DNA of 64,000 nt, taken from Bombus terrestris. Its lineage: Eukaryota > Arthropoda > Insecta > Hymenoptera > Apidae. The stretch lies in contig NC_063278.1 in assembly GCF_910591885.1 (NCBI RefSeq), forward strand, positions 2,727,501-2,791,500, written 5' to 3'. A model generated the notes under the pieces. That model did not search any database. It saw nothing but the letters and a program-made list of their open reading frames with translations, and was not told where the DNA came from. The position numbers and the translations under genes are program-made. Positions within the stretch are counted from its first letter, which is position 1. Every line of letters begins with the position of its first letter. This document shows, piece after piece, positions 1 to 13,538 of this stretch.

Positions 1-2182
1 CTGTTCATCTCCGTTATCTCCGCGAGCATCTGAAAACCCGACGAATAAATTTCAGGCCGTGTCTCGTCGTCGTACGGTCTTTCCCCCTACTACGCGACCA
101 CGATCAACTTTGGAAAACCATCGTCGTGAGCAAGACGCGCTTAAAACACCGAAAAGAAAGCGGTACAAGGGGTAGTTGAGTAACGGCGCCGTTAAATTCC
201 AACGTTCTAATAAGAATTGGCCGTAAACGTTTCGTTTATTTTGCCAATAAACCGAGCGGCGCGTTATCGATTCTTTATTTCTATTTGCGGCGACCGAGCC
301 GCGCGTAAGAGCGCGGTCCGAGCGCAAGCTCGTTACGCCTGTCGGAAGTATAAATCAACCGCAAAGTTATTCCGCCGTACTGGCGGCCAATTCCCCGCGG
401 GGCGGCTTCATGAAAACTGCTACCACCTTCTTATAAGCGACATCGCTGCGCCGAGTACGTATGTCGAACTGATTCGTTGCGCCTTTCGATACTTACGATC
501 CCTTACGATAACGACGATTTACGGCGAAATAGCCGAGCCTACCGATAACAAACGAGCAAACCGCTTCCGTCACGTTGCTGTTCGCGCCAGCCACCTTCCT
601 TCCTAGCTTTCGTCCTTCCTCGCCAACTCCTATTAAATTCCACGAACCGTCGATCGGTTTCGTTTTTGCCTACACCATCCATTTCGCGTCGGCCATCTTC
701 TAGTAGGAATTTTCTCTTCCTTGGAATCTCAAGATACCTAGAACCGCTTCGTAATGTCGCCTCTGGAAATCTCGGCTTTCCTTCCAACTCTTGTTGTTTA
801 GTCCGCAATTCCTTTCGCTGATCTATGCCGTTTTCCGTTTGCCGAAATTCTTTCCCTCGACGATTATTCTACGTTCTACGAGCGTAGAAACTTCTCCAAA
901 TCCAAATTTTATGCGACAGAAACGTTCGTGATAATTGGGCCGATCGGCAACGAGGAAATCGTTACTGAATTAACAAACGGATCGTAAAACGATTGATAAT
1001 CGATAAGTCGGTCAGAGTACATCGACTCGCGGTATAATCGGCCCCGTTATATTATCGCGCGGGCTACTTACGATCGGCGACACAACGCGTTTAACGGATA
1101 AAATGCAACGCAGAGACGCGTAGTTTGATATTTGTCGGACGATTTCTCGTCGAATCTCCGCAACGATTTCTTCGAAGCGATATCTGCTCGTCGACGCGCA
1201 CGAACAAATTAGCGATTCTTTCTAACGCGTATAGTCGAGCCGAGTACAAACAGCGAGACGCGAACCAACGTAATGGAACCCTCGTAATACCCTGAGAATC
1301 TAATTGTGCGGCGACCCCGAGCACGCGAAGAGGTCGCCGCATCTTCTCGATAATAAAGGAAGAATAATCGTAACGAGGTAGCGAGGCCCGTGTGTACAGT
1401 TAATCGCGGTAACAGCGGGGAAAATTATTGCTTAATAAAATAACGAGATGAAGGAAGATTGCACGGTAATCGCGAATCAGACACTGGTAACATTGTCGTG
1501 GCGCGAAGCATAATGTTGAAACCGATGCGATCTAATAATTATCCGGTTGGTAATCGTATCAAACTGTCTATCGTGTTTGCGAATGTTTCCGGAATAGCAA
1601 CGTTAACAGGAAAGGCAAACGGTTCGCGACGCTTTTTCTCGCGATTCGATCGAGTCGAAAACGATCGGCCGACGACCAGATTTGTCCTAGAACGAATCGC
1701 GGCTCGGTCGAGCAAAACGCGAGCCATGGAAGACGGTTTTTGAGCGAGCGTGACTTTCCTCCGGTTCCCACGGGACTCTCAGACCCGACTTTTGTCCCAT
1801 GATCGAGCAAAGCGGTGGAACCGACAAACCGGAGGAGTCGGTCGAGCATCCTTCGAGCGGACGAGGCCGGACGTTGGCGCACGCACTCATGACGAACAGA
1901 CGACAGGCACGTAGAACCGAGACTTCTACGTGTATCGTACAGTCCCCGCCAGGAATTCATTCCGTCCCCGGTCCATTGTTCGCCGCCAGTTTCAACAGGC
2001 CATGTTTCAACGGATATTTAGCTGGCGGTAGCGGGCGTCGCGTTTCTCCTGCGAACTCGATTCAGCCGGTGCGCGAAATCGGTACGCGGGTTTGTCAGAG
2101 AAATCGAACGAACAGGCGAGGATTATCGCCGACGACGAAACTTTCCAGAAGAGAAAAGAGGCGCGTGAAAAGGCTAACGGAG

Positions 2183-2188
2183 AAACGA

Positions 2189-2219
<31 letters not shown>

Positions 2220-2231
2220 AGCGAGCGAGAA
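2183..2231. repeat. (CGAA)n grading into (GAGC)n microsatellite
   Basis: About eight CGAA units followed by four GAGC units. Confidence 0.9.
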
Positions 2232-2812
2232 AGAACCGTCACGCTGATTTGTCATCGTAGAAACGTTCGGTGGAACGCGAACGCGACGACGCTTTTTCTT
2301 TCGCCAACGTTTAATTTTCCGGTGATTAGTTCGCGCTTGCCGAGACCACCGTCGCTAGCCGTTCATTTATAGTTCACTCGTTAACTCGTCGCTTTTAATT
2401 GCTCGACATCGGGTAGCTACAACCGGTACGGAGCTCCAAAACCACAGACCACCGTTCGCTTAATTTACGGATCTTAAGCACGCGGCACCGCTACCTAACC
2501 GGTAATTTAGACCTGAATAAAATTAAGATTTTATACCCGCGACAGTCATTAAGCTATAATTTTTATGTAATCCTCGTTGATGTTACGCCACATTCGCACG
2601 ATCGCGTTCTCTGTCGCTCGCGCCTAACAGTCCCCTCGAGATTCCTGATTGATGAAACGGACTGTACGCGTACGCGATAATATACAGAGGAGCGTACAAA
2701 GCCGGGCCACCGTGCGTCTACGTGACACATGTTTCTACGTGGGTGCTGGACATTTTACGACTTTCGGTGCGCAGGTTCTCTGTGAAAAAAGCTCCGAGCG
2801 AAGAAGCGAGTG

Positions 2813-2832
2813 GAATGGAGTGGAGTGGAGTC
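2813..2832. repeat. (TGGAG)n short repeat
   Basis: Three to four copies of a GAATGGAGTGGAGTGGAGTC pattern. Confidence 0.7.
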
Positions 2833-4271
2833 GAGTCAACGGATTCGTTCCTCTCTCACAGAGAAGCGAAGCGTGCACGTTTCTTCTTCTCTTTAAGCCG
2901 CGATTCGGATCTCTCGCCAGATTTTTATCGACGACGAGCTTCGTTAAACTCGCATCTGATACGACCGCGGGTCTACGCGGGCGCCATTGTCGTTGCTGTA
3001 TGCTGGATTCTCGCCCGAGGATAATTAATAATTTCCATGAAAATCGCATTTAACCGCGCACACATCGTGTTTCATCCGAATAGCGAAAAGGAGCGCGAAC
3101 AACGCGAAACGCTTTCTTTTCTCAATTCGTAAATCACTCGGGCCAGCCAATTAAGACTGACAATACGTAGCGAAGCGATACGCCGGCCAGCCGAGGCTAA
3201 ATTGGAAGAAATCTAGACGCTTCGGTAACGATCCAACGATACCCGGAAGAATCGACACCGCGGCATACTACGCGTGTGTCTACGGTAACGCGAACGTTAA
3301 CGCAAACGCGACTGAGTATCGCGTGACAAACGCGTACAACGGCGCGATAACCGCGTTCTCGTTTCCCCTTTCTTCGCGCGTTTCCAGCCCCATGGAAATG
3401 CGGCTACGTAAACGCCAAATAATCGTTTCCCCTTCGCGATTACCTACCTTTAATCGGGCCAAGCGCGCGTCTGTCACGCAGATGTCGATTAAGTAAATAC
3501 GAGGAAAGGAAGAAAATTCGTTCTACTTGCAATTAGATGGCAAATCGAGGCAAAGGGTTGGCGCTAGATCGGTCACGACGCTCGATTTTCGTCGATCCCT
3601 TCTCTCCTTTTTATTTCCTTTTTCTCTTCTTTTTTCGCGTCTGATCGTAGCACTTTTGGGGTCTCGTCTCTTCCGCTCGTTAGGCGTAGAGTCGGGGCTT
3701 ATGCTAATTTTAAGTAGTCGCCCCAGTCGATTCTTTGCTAAAGCTATTAGGCGATCATCTCGGATAATCCCGCGATTCTGGGTTTACTCGGGACACGACT
3801 TTTCTAAGTTTTCTTCCTCCGCGCGGCTCTCGGCCATCGTCGAAAGCCGGCTGACGTCGTTCGAGTTCGCGTGCTCGTGTTTTTTCCATCCATCGAGCGC
3901 ACATATATTTGCGTTGGGTCGGCCGTGAATGGGGTTAGACCGGGGATTACGCGTCACCAGGATATACGAACGGGTTCGGCCAAGACGCGTTAAAGGCTTC
4001 GGTGAAAAACGTACGGCGCGCGATCGCCAACCAACGCCAAACAACAGACGACTCAAACGCGCGAGTTTGTTTCGGTTTGGCTCGTTTCCCATTTAACGAA
4101 CGAAGACGATACGGCGACCGGTTGTTCTAAACGTAGACGTGCGAACGGAGAAGATTTCATCGGCGTCCAACTAATGGCCGCGTTTTAATCTCTACCCAAA
4201 ACGATCGTGCTTTTCGAGTAATTTAACGGTAATAGAGATACAAGGGTAGCTCGATTGCCCGTCTCCGCGTT

Positions 4272-4338
4272 GGACGAGCGGTCAGGTGCGTCGAGGTCCC
4301 TCGAGACGCGCCTCCGGAGGATGCACCTGTCCTCGTCC
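4272..4338. repeat. imperfect long hairpin, microRNA-precursor-like
   Basis: GGACGAG (4272-4278) pairs with CTCGTCC (4332-4338). After a small internal loop, CAGGTGCGTC (4283-4292) pairs with GATGCACCTG (4320-4329) with one G-U pair. Seventeen pairs enclose a 27-nt loop that itself holds short complementary words (TCGAGG/CCTCGA, CCTCCGGAGG). Size and shape fit a pre-miRNA, but I do not recognise a known mature miRNA. Confidence 0.55.
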
Positions 4339-4598
4339 AGGTTGCCTTTCGTTCCTTCGTTTCACAGAACGCACGGTTCTATCGTTCATCTATCAAATTG
4401 GCCAGACATATAGATAAGAAAATAGGGGAACCAGCGAGAAGGCATCCGTGACGGAACACCCTGGTTGTTATTTGGTCAACGTCACCCCGCCGTCTCGCTC
4501 TAAATTCCTTCGACCGCTCGCGTCTCACCAATCTCACCTGCTCGCCACGCTAAATGACCACTCTCTCCGATGCCAGAGCTATCGTTGCCATCGTGATA

Positions 4599-4609
4599 TT
4601 TCTCTCCCT

Positions 4610-4648
<39 letters not shown>

Positions 4649-4660
4649 CTTCTTTCTTTT
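4599..4660. repeat. (CT)n / pyrimidine tract
   Basis: Perfect CT dinucleotides from about 4616 to 4645 inside a longer pyrimidine tract. Confidence 0.9.
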
Positions 4661-5917
4661 TACGTCGACTTATCGTAAAGGCACGTCGTTAACGACTTTT
4701 TATTCCCTCGCGTTTTTCTTTCACCCCTCGACGTGTTCCTTTGATCTTGCGGATAATGTGGCACGGTGGTGTTGCGCGATTCTCGGATAACCGACAAAAA
4801 TACCGCGTACTTTTATTAACTTTCAACGCGACCACGTTCGACGTTTTCCTTCTTTCTTTTTTCTCTTTGGCTGTTTATCGCTCAACCGATCGGCAAATCG
4901 AATCGTCCACCATCGAATCGATCGCGCGACGATAAACACGGAGCGATCGTTCGCTAGATCGTTTTCGCCGTGAAACGCAAACAAGATTTGGACGAACAAA
5001 GACGTCGCGATACGGCTTCCAATAGATCCGAGGAAACAGTTATAAAAGTTGGCCGCGCGATATTCAAATAAGCCAACAAACTTCACGCGGAATGACGCTC
5101 GCGAGTAATCCGAATTTTAAGTCTCGCAACCTTTCTTCCGTGGTGAGATTCGACGGTAAGCGTGCATATAAATTACGTTATAAACTGTCCCGAGTTCTCG
5201 CAAAGTTTAACCGCGAATATCTCTTCATTTGCGAACGACGCGTTCAACGAGCACGACGATGCCTCGTGCGCCCGATCTTTCCGCGATTCTTTCAATGATA
5301 CCGACTCGTTCTCATCGGAGTTCGTAACGCGGTTTAACGCGTCCTCGATATTTCTCGCGAATCGAAGAAGAACATAAAACGGGACTAGGCGCGAAAAACC
5401 AGACGAGAACGAACGAGCGGCTGGTGGTAACCGTGGATCGGAGTAGCAACGAGGACGCGCAACGTGGGATAATAACTTGATTACGCGGCAAGTTTTATCG
5501 AAAAATCATAAAGCAATTAATAACGTTCATTAGAGACGAGAGCTCGGTGGCGAGCAGGCGCGCGCGCACTCGCGCCCGTGCGATAGTAATTCCGTTTGAT
5601 AGGTAATTAGACGAGGGAGCGGGTAATTGCGTTAATTGAGACCGAGACCAAGCGCGTTGGAACGTTGCGCAAAGCTTGGCTAGATATATGGAACCGTTCC
5701 GTTGTACACGCACGCCGTGGTCTCTCTAATCGCTCTAATCGCGGTTCTTCTTACTGGAAATAACGTAAAGTATGCCCAGACTCGTCTCCCGTCGCTCCTA
5801 CCTCGTAGCTCGTTCGTCTCTCTTAGACGTCGCCTCGTAGAAAATCGCCTTTCATGGACACGTCGACGTTTCGCAACGTTCCAAAGATCTCGTCGTGTGT
5901 CGCCGGCTTCTCGATCG

Positions 5918-5953
5918 TTTTTTTTTTTTTTCTCTTTTTTTCTTCTTTTTTTT
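5918..5953. repeat. T-rich tract
   Basis: Near-continuous T with a few C. Confidence 0.85.
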
Positions 5954-6530
5954 CGAAAAAGTCACCCGGATCGTCGCTTCGATGAAAACGACAGGATGGA
6001 ATTCTCGAAGCGCGAGCCTCGAAATCGATCGAGTCGTTCTCCCTGGTGATTAATAGACGAAAATGGGAATCGCGTAGTCGAGGACGAATCTGTAGGTTGC
6101 GATCGGCCGCGTTCCTTACAGGGAATCGACGACCGAGAATATCGCTCGTACGTACGCGCGAATGTACGCGTTCGACGATTTACGAAGAAGCCCGTGGGAA
6201 TTTCACGCGTTTTCCAGGACGCACGGTTTTCCAGGGCTCGATAGATCTTAACGATCTCGGATCGAACGACTGTTTACATGACGAACGCACGTCCCTTGAC
6301 GCGATCCGAACCATTCGTCGCTGGAATTCTCGCCATCCAAATGCCCTCGGTCATCTAGTCCTCGAAATCGTGGCTCGTGTTCCTGGTGACGCTAACTTCG
6401 CGAAAACATTCTTCGTTTTCTATATACATTTACAAGGAACGGAACAACGCTTGCGACGCGTAGACACTTCCAACGGCGAATATCCCAAACATCTGCCGGG
6501 ATCTAGCGTTCTCCGTATCTTTCTCTATCG

Positions 6531-6572
6531 TTCCTTCCTTTTCTTCCTCTTTTCTTTTTTTTTTTTTTTTTT
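6531..6572. repeat. T-rich tract
   Basis: Pyrimidine run ending in ~18 T. Confidence 0.85.
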
Positions 6573-8945
6573 ACTCACAAGAGAACGTCGCGCAATAAAG
6601 CCGCTACCATCGGCATAATGCGGCCGTAAGCCCTTCCGATATTTGCCATTTTATATAACGTCTACTTACGCGGCGGAGCTCATATTAAAGTCAAGCAAGA
6701 AATACGGAGAGCCACGCCTGTACGTACGTATCGCCGTCACCGACGAAATTACCCGGAAAACCCTTTTTTCTCGTCCGCAGTTTCCACGTTTTGCTGTCCG
6801 ATCGTTCGTGATCCGACTGTAATTTTACGACGATTAAAGGTTAAAGATCGATCGACGACACGGTATCGAACGAACGACGTTCGATCGTCCACGTAGAGAA
6901 GACGAAAAGGAAAGGAAAGATCGGATGGAGTCGACGAAGAAGATGAATTTAAGCCGCCTAAGTAAAGTCACCGAGTCAGATTTCGTAGGCGCTGATCCGA
7001 TAGCGTTCGTGCGTCGCGTCGTTAAGCTTAATTCTGCGCAAAACGATACGTGCAGACGGCCGTACGTTTGTGTTCGATTCTTCCGCGCGTGGGTTTCTTC
7101 GCGAACCGGGAACAAACGTGATTCCGTGTGAATCTAGCGGCGCGATCGAGAATACGATCGAGTTAAGACGTAAACGCAGGCTGCGCCGGGAGAATGCCGG
7201 TCGCGCGAGCAAACGCGAGTTATACGCGATAGTTTATGGGAAGAAAAAACGGCAACAGCCAGACAGAAACGCGGGGCTTTATGTAATACGGCCGTTATTG
7301 AAGACACGAACTACATATCGTGCATTCGCGTTGCGCTCATGCTCGCGCGATATACCGCACTTCCCGTCGTCTGGCGAGAGAAAGAAGAGAGACAAGTATC
7401 CAATTAAAGGCAAGGTAGAATACTTTTGCGCTATCTTATATCGAACCGTGAGATGTATCGACGAAAACGGCCAAGAAACTCGCGTTTAACATAACCAGAA
7501 TCGTTATGACTCAATCTGGCCGTAATTGGCGATATCGGGGATGCATATCGTCGTGACACACAGCCGACAAATTCGAGGAAGCCCGATAATCTCGAGAGCG
7601 TGCTCTATTATTAATATTAAACTATCTGATCGGCCGATCGGGAATACATTTACATTCATAAAAGAAGCCGGCGTTACAAGGGGACAAGGTTATCCGCGCC
7701 ATTATTCCCGCTGATCCGCCGCGAAACCATTCCGCCTTGTTCCCGAACACGCGTTGATTGAAAGACCCGTCGATTAATTAGCACGCGAATGGACGACGAC
7801 GGTTATGGAACGGTTAACGTTGCTGCACGCTTTCCACCGATGGATGCGACGCGCTGGCTCGAATGCCACCAACAGACGACATGGAAATGAGAAAAAGACC
7901 GAACGGTATTTAACGCGCGGCCTTTCGGCCACTGCTAACTTCGTAATCGCGTACATGAGTATCAATTAGCCGAGCTACGCTATTATTGCAATTATTCGCA
8001 TGAATATGAATACGATATATAGGCAGGAAACGCGGTTCCCGTGGCTCTCACGGAACAATTTGTTTCCGACCCGCTAATTCGTGGAACAACGCCCATGTCG
8101 TTGAACAAATAATATCTCGAATAAGGAACCAAGTTTCGCGATATTCCGCTCCGATGACTTTTGAATAATACAACGCGATAACTGTCCACCGTTGCACGAG
8201 CGTTCGTTCTCGTTCTCGTTCTCGTGCTCGCAGTTTCCGAGCATTACCGGGTACACGATGATATCGAAACGCGATCCAAGATAAAAGTCGCTGCCTCGTA
8301 CGGCGATCGGCGAAACGGCCAACAATTTCGGAAAACACGGTAACCCGTTATACGCAGTTCGGGTGTGGCTCCCGACGACGGGTCGCGTCGGTCCGGAAAG
8401 AAGAAGAATCGCATCGGAAACGAAAGTCTCTGCGGAGATTCGTCCCGGCCACGTACTTGTATATCCTGCCGTGTGTGCATTAATTTTGCACCGTTGTCAC
8501 CGGCAGGTACATGCGTATTCATGAGACACAGCGAGGCTTATAAACGTCGGGCTATTAGCGATACGATTAAAATGTGCATTTCTCGGCGTTGTTTTAAACG
8601 CAACCCCGGCCCAGGAGCCTCGAACCGTAACTCTGCCAGTAGCCCCGACGCGAAGCCGCGTGTATAGTACGGGCCGCGCCTATTTCACCTACGCTCGCAA
8701 TGTTTTATTTCCCTATTCCGCTTCCCTGCTTTATCTACCGGAAGAAATAATAATCCGTTTCGTTCCTGGCCCCGCTTTAATTCTCGCTCTGTCTTGCCAA
8801 TTAATTCCGCTTTTTACCATTTTACACGGCACGCCGCGTCCACGAGTTTCACCACATACCCATCCTCGTCAGCCTCGGCCAACGATAAGAGACGCTCGAT
8901 ATCCGCTAATCTTCCGGTGATTATGAACGCTTTCCTTTAGGATAT

Positions 8946-8946
<1 letters not shown>

Positions 8947-8980
<34 letters not shown>

Positions 8981-8981
8981 A
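8947..8981. repeat. (GA)n microsatellite
   Basis: About 14 GA units after GATATAGAGAGAAAG. Confidence 0.9.
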
Positions 8982-11401
8982 AACGGTCGTCGCGTTTCCA
9001 AGAACGCAACAGCGAGTAACGTTGGACAGCGTGGAGCGACGTCCAATATCTTCGACGAAATAGATTAAAAAAGGAAACAGAGGAACGAGCGAACGTTCGA
9101 GCGTTTCGCGTATGGGTAAACTGGGCTGGAAAAAGAGCGAAACGACTCTGCCGGATACTGGACAGAGTTTGGCGTACATATCCGACAGCGTACTCGTGCA
9201 ACTGCACCGCGGACACGGAGAAAACCCGGCCCCCTGTCCGCATCGTTGCAAAACGGACGCATTTAGGATGCAGCTGCGAGTTCGTTAGAGCGTCTAACGC
9301 GCGTGTGCGAGCCCCAATTGTTTATGCGCGCTGGATGTAGCCACGGAGCGCACATACGCGTATCAGAGAGCGATGAATATGCATACCTTAATTCGCGGGG
9401 CTAATTGAATAATTTGTAAAACGCGGCAACCCGGCCCGGGCCACGACCTTTTTGCATTCCCCGCTACTCGCCGCCCGTGTACCATCGTGGCCACCGCGCC
9501 ACCGCCTCGCCGCCGGCAACCACCAAACGCCGTCCAAGCAGAATGATATCCTTACCGATCCGAACGCTTCACCTGGTATGGATAGCTCGCCTAAAATGCG
9601 GTTTGGCACCCGTCGGTGCTTCGGGAACGCGACGCCCTCGACACCCTCGGCCCCCTTTCCACGCTGGCAACGCGTGTCCCTCCTCGAACCCAATGCCGAT
9701 TCTATTTGTCAGGAAACTCGTTCCCTTTTCTTTCTCTGGTCCGCGCGTGTCTCGTCCTTCGACCATTCGCCTCCTTTTTATGAATCGCGGGACGAGCCAC
9801 GAAATACAAGCGCGCGCGCTGCTTTCCTAGGCGTTCCAGCGGATCGAACTCTTAGACGAACAAGAGATACTGTTATCCGCGATTAACCGATGGATAGGAT
9901 GTACGAAAGTGTCCCCTGGTAGCGCAAAACAGAGGAGAACGCACGCGAGGGGAAGAAGGGAGAGGGCCGAGAGCGAGATGGAGCGGTTCGTGGGCCTATT
10001 CCCCCTGTTAGCTGATGAATGGGCCCAAGGCTCCTCCTTACTTATGCGATGCGTGCCCCCGACGGCATACATCACTGCCAGCTAACGTTTTTACGGGGCA
10101 CGATGCGAACAAGAATATGATTACGCGCGTTAACATTCTTGGAATATCGTTGGTCCGCGGTCGTTCCGTCCAAGGATCCGTCGGCCATTCGTCTTTTCCA
10201 GAAGGAGGTATAGCAGGCCGGCGGCGTGCGGCGCGTATCGCTCGATGGTTCGATTTCGCGCAACGAAACACGCGTGAATTACGCGCATCGTCGGATAACT
10301 CGCCTAGATTCCTCCCACGACTTTATTACGCGTGAAATTGGCGGACGATCGCGCGGCAAGCCTACGAGCCAGCGTTTCAGACTCGAGCAGCGAACGCATA
10401 AATTTCGTAATTAACTGGCAATTATGATAATCGGACGACGGGCGAGGGTAGCGTGTACTCCTTCCTCGTTCCAACCGGATCGTTGATTATCGCCCGATCT
10501 CCGCCGTCTCGTATAAATCTCCGCAAGTAACGGCGCGATTTTCCGACCGAGCTTGCCGAGAAAACCTGCCGGCTGCCACGCGGTGGATCCCTCGATTCGG
10601 AACGTGCTCGACCGAGCGATACGGCAAACCCGTCGCACGACGATCGTAATGGCAGAGCGTTCGGCGAGGAAATCAGTTGTCGTACGATCGACGATTTAAC
10701 GACAAAGGCCTAGAAACAGGAATATCCAAAGTTGGCTGACGTCGTAGGGATTCTCGGTGGAGTGGCAAAGGCCCGGCGAACGAACGATTCCCTCCGGTTC
10801 TCCGTTTCTCTCTCCCTCTCGTTTCGGTCTGGCCGCGTCGCGCGCTCGTTCCCCAATGGAGAGAGACGCGCGCGAGCCTGCCAGAGGTCCTTTGATCCTC
10901 GGCATTCGGTGTCGGCAAACAGGAACTCCACTGGTGAACGCAGCCACCGCGCTTTAATACCTCATGCAAATTTCAGGAAAAGGGCGCCCCACACGACCCT
11001 CCCACCCTCCTCCATCCTCCTCATCCTTCTCGCTTTCCTTCGTCTCATCCTCCTCGAGCTCGGTGATAGCCCGCTATATTGCTTTTCGAACAAATCGTTA
11101 TCCGGTTCGTACGCTTTGCCTCTCCATATCGGCAAGTCGACTACCGAGCAAATTTCAAATTTACTCCTCCATCGGCCTGCAAAAACCAGAAAGCTCAAAG
11201 CCTTCGTAGCTCTCCTGTCCTATCAGTTTCCTCGAGCTTCCCCCTACGGATCGTTCCTCTTACGGATCGCTATAGCGATCGTAACAATACGTCTCCTTGT
11301 TTCCGCCGCGTTCTAGGCCATACGCTATTCCATTTCTAACCTCGTCCCTTTTAGTTACCCTCCTCCGGCGACATTGTTTTTTCAGCTACCTCCGCGTGTT
11401 T

Positions 11402-11440
11402 CTCCCTTTCCTTCCCTCCATCCCTCCCTCCCTCCCTCCA
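11402..11440. repeat. (CCCT)n microsatellite
   Basis: CCCT/CCAT units in a pyrimidine-rich stretch; a (TTTC)n run follows at about 11577-11608. Confidence 0.85.
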
Positions 11441-12441
11441 GGAACGTACGTTCGCCGATCCTTTTCCTCTGTCACCTTCTTCGCTTCTTCCGCGCCGTAG
11501 TTTACACCAGCCGATATACATACAATGCGGTGCAGAGCAATGCCAGATCAAACGTACGTAGGTGCGACCAAGCGTTGTTTTTTCTTTCTTTTCTTTCTTT
11601 CTTTCCTTCGTGGGCCACGAAGGATCCCGTTCCACCCTGAAGAATTTATTCTCGGTGAATTACAGGTTCCCCGGAGCAACTCGTCACCGTGGCCAACGCC
11701 ATAGCGTTATCGTTTCTGTGCAACGGTCGTAAGCGTCGTTGGTGCAAATGCGAAGCACGCTCGATCGTCACCGTACGCTCCGAAACCCCGTGCATCCCGC
11801 TTCTGACGAGCCTACTTAATCGTCCTGAACTTCGTGGGGCCGAATCGTTGCACGCGCGCCTTAACAATGCAAATTATAGCGTGGAAGCGTATGACGAGTT
11901 GGAAAGTACGCGCGAGAATCGTCCGAGAGTGTCGATTATCGGAACGAGGGGACACGAGCTCGAACCGCTTGCGTGGATACGCCGAAACAAGCAAAATTAT
12001 CCGTCGCGCGGATAAGTTTTATTTCTGAAATCAAAGTTATCGATCGAACGCCCGATCACAGCGTATCCTCATTTGGAGAGCGATAATTTTGCAGACGCAT
12101 GGCCCTCGGCGGTTTTTGAGGTTTCGTGGTTTGGAAAGTGTCCATTGGCGTACTGTATGGCTGGCTATACCTGTATATTTGTCTACGCACTCATGCCCCA
12201 AAGCCGTTCGTTCCAACCAACGAACCGCATAATCCTTGACGAGAGAACCTCGTCAATCACGGCCTCGATGCGCTAGACGAATCGATAGGTACGAATTTAT
12301 CTGTGGCTACTCCCGCGGACGCTTTCATCGTTGATTCGCTCTCGTTGGGATCACGAAGTCGATGAATCGAGCACGTTTTCGACATCGAACGCTCTTGTGT
12401 TCCGACCGATCGTTCGTTCCCACGATTTCGCGTATCGACGC

Positions 12442-12463
12442 AAAAAAAAAAAAAAAAAAAAAA
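12442..12463. repeat. poly-A tract
   Basis: 22 consecutive A. No LINE or SINE-like body is visible upstream. Confidence 0.9.
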
Positions 12464-13255
12464 CTAGAGAGAAGAACGAAAATCGCCAGGAAGACCGTAG
12501 AAGTTGGGCTATCGATGCTTTCGTACGGTGACACGAAGGATCGACGCGAATCGTTTCGTGTAATACGTTTTGCAACCGCTCTACCGTGAGACGCACGGAA
12601 AAAATCGAGAGTGACTCCTATCCGATCCGGACGAATCCATGTTTATCAATCACCTTGAGAGATTAAAAGATAGAGTCGGAGTGGTTGGAAACGGCACGAC
12701 CGGTTTACGCGGGGCTTGCAATCAATCGCGTTTCGTAAAGTGACGCAACGAAGAGGTCGAAATCCGCGCGATGGAAATCCGTGGAAAACGATTTGCCCGG
12801 CAAAAGGAGGACTCTGGCCATCTCCTCTGGCAAAGGAATCCCCGTGGAGGTGGTCCGTGAACCAAGGTGGGTACCAGAAGGGTACCGAAGGACGTCGGAG
12901 GAAGCATGGAGTCCTCGGTTGGGCGCGGGTAACTTTTTTGCACCGCGAAATGGCCCAGAGAATGTCATCCAATGAGGGTGAAGTAAAGGGAAAACAAGTA
13001 AAATAATGATAAAAGGCGGAGCCCGCGGCGTGATTTGATTGGTCGAGATATCGCCGGCGTTCGAGTCAACCCGCGAAGAAGAGGGGGTTGTCCTCTCCTT
13101 TCTCTCTCCTCGTCTTTCTCTCTGGCCCTGTCTCTCTCGATTTCTCGTTCCTCCTCTTCGCTTCTCTCCACCACACACCTTCGTCCCCGCTTTTCTCTCT
13201 CCCTCGATCCTTTTCTCGTCTCCTTTATGTCCGTCTCGTTTCGACCGCTACGTGC

Positions 13256-13334
13256 TCTCTCTCTCTCTCACTCTCTCTCTCTCTCTCTCTTTCTCTCGTG
13301 CGCACACAACACACACACACACACATACACACCA
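13256..13334. repeat. (CT)n then (CA)n compound microsatellite
   Basis: CT dinucleotides to about 13297, then CA dinucleotides from about 13303, at the end of a ~200-bp pyrimidine-rich block that starts near 13084. Confidence 0.9.
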
Positions 13335-13505
13335 CATTGGCTTACTTTATTCTCCATTCTCTGTCGGTCCATGCTCCGTGATCGTGTCCTGACTCTGGCA
13401 GAACCATCGGTTCTCCCTCCTCCCCTTACTATCCTCCTTCAACTTCTTTTCTTCTTCTTCGCTTCAGCGTCTTCTTTCTCTGCGCTCTACTACGTCATCG
13501 TCATC

Positions 13506-13507
<2 letters not shown>

Positions 13508-13537
<30 letters not shown>
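13508..13537. repeat. (GTC)n microsatellite
   Basis: Ten GTC triplets. Confidence 0.9.

Positions 13538-13538
<1 letters not shown>

Larger units (their letters stand above)
1..12000. other. gene-poor CpG-rich region, left part
   Basis: No protein family, RNA gene or complete transposon is recognisable on either strand. Open frames of up to ~190 codons occur but look like chance products of CG-rich sequence with few stops: they have Arg/Ser-rich translations, overlap on opposite strands and contain no domain motif. The tract carries simple repeats (listed separately), a hairpin at 4272-4338, a (GTTCTC) run near 8203-8231, and AT-rich islands such as 9372-9420 with POU/homeodomain-like words (ATGAATATGCAT, CTAATTGAATAATT). 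Likely intergenic or intronic regulatory DNA. Confidence 0.6.

Noticed and set aside
13508..13537. GTC repeat as a coding polyvaline or polyserine tract
   Set aside because: Pure microsatellite, without a supporting exon structure.
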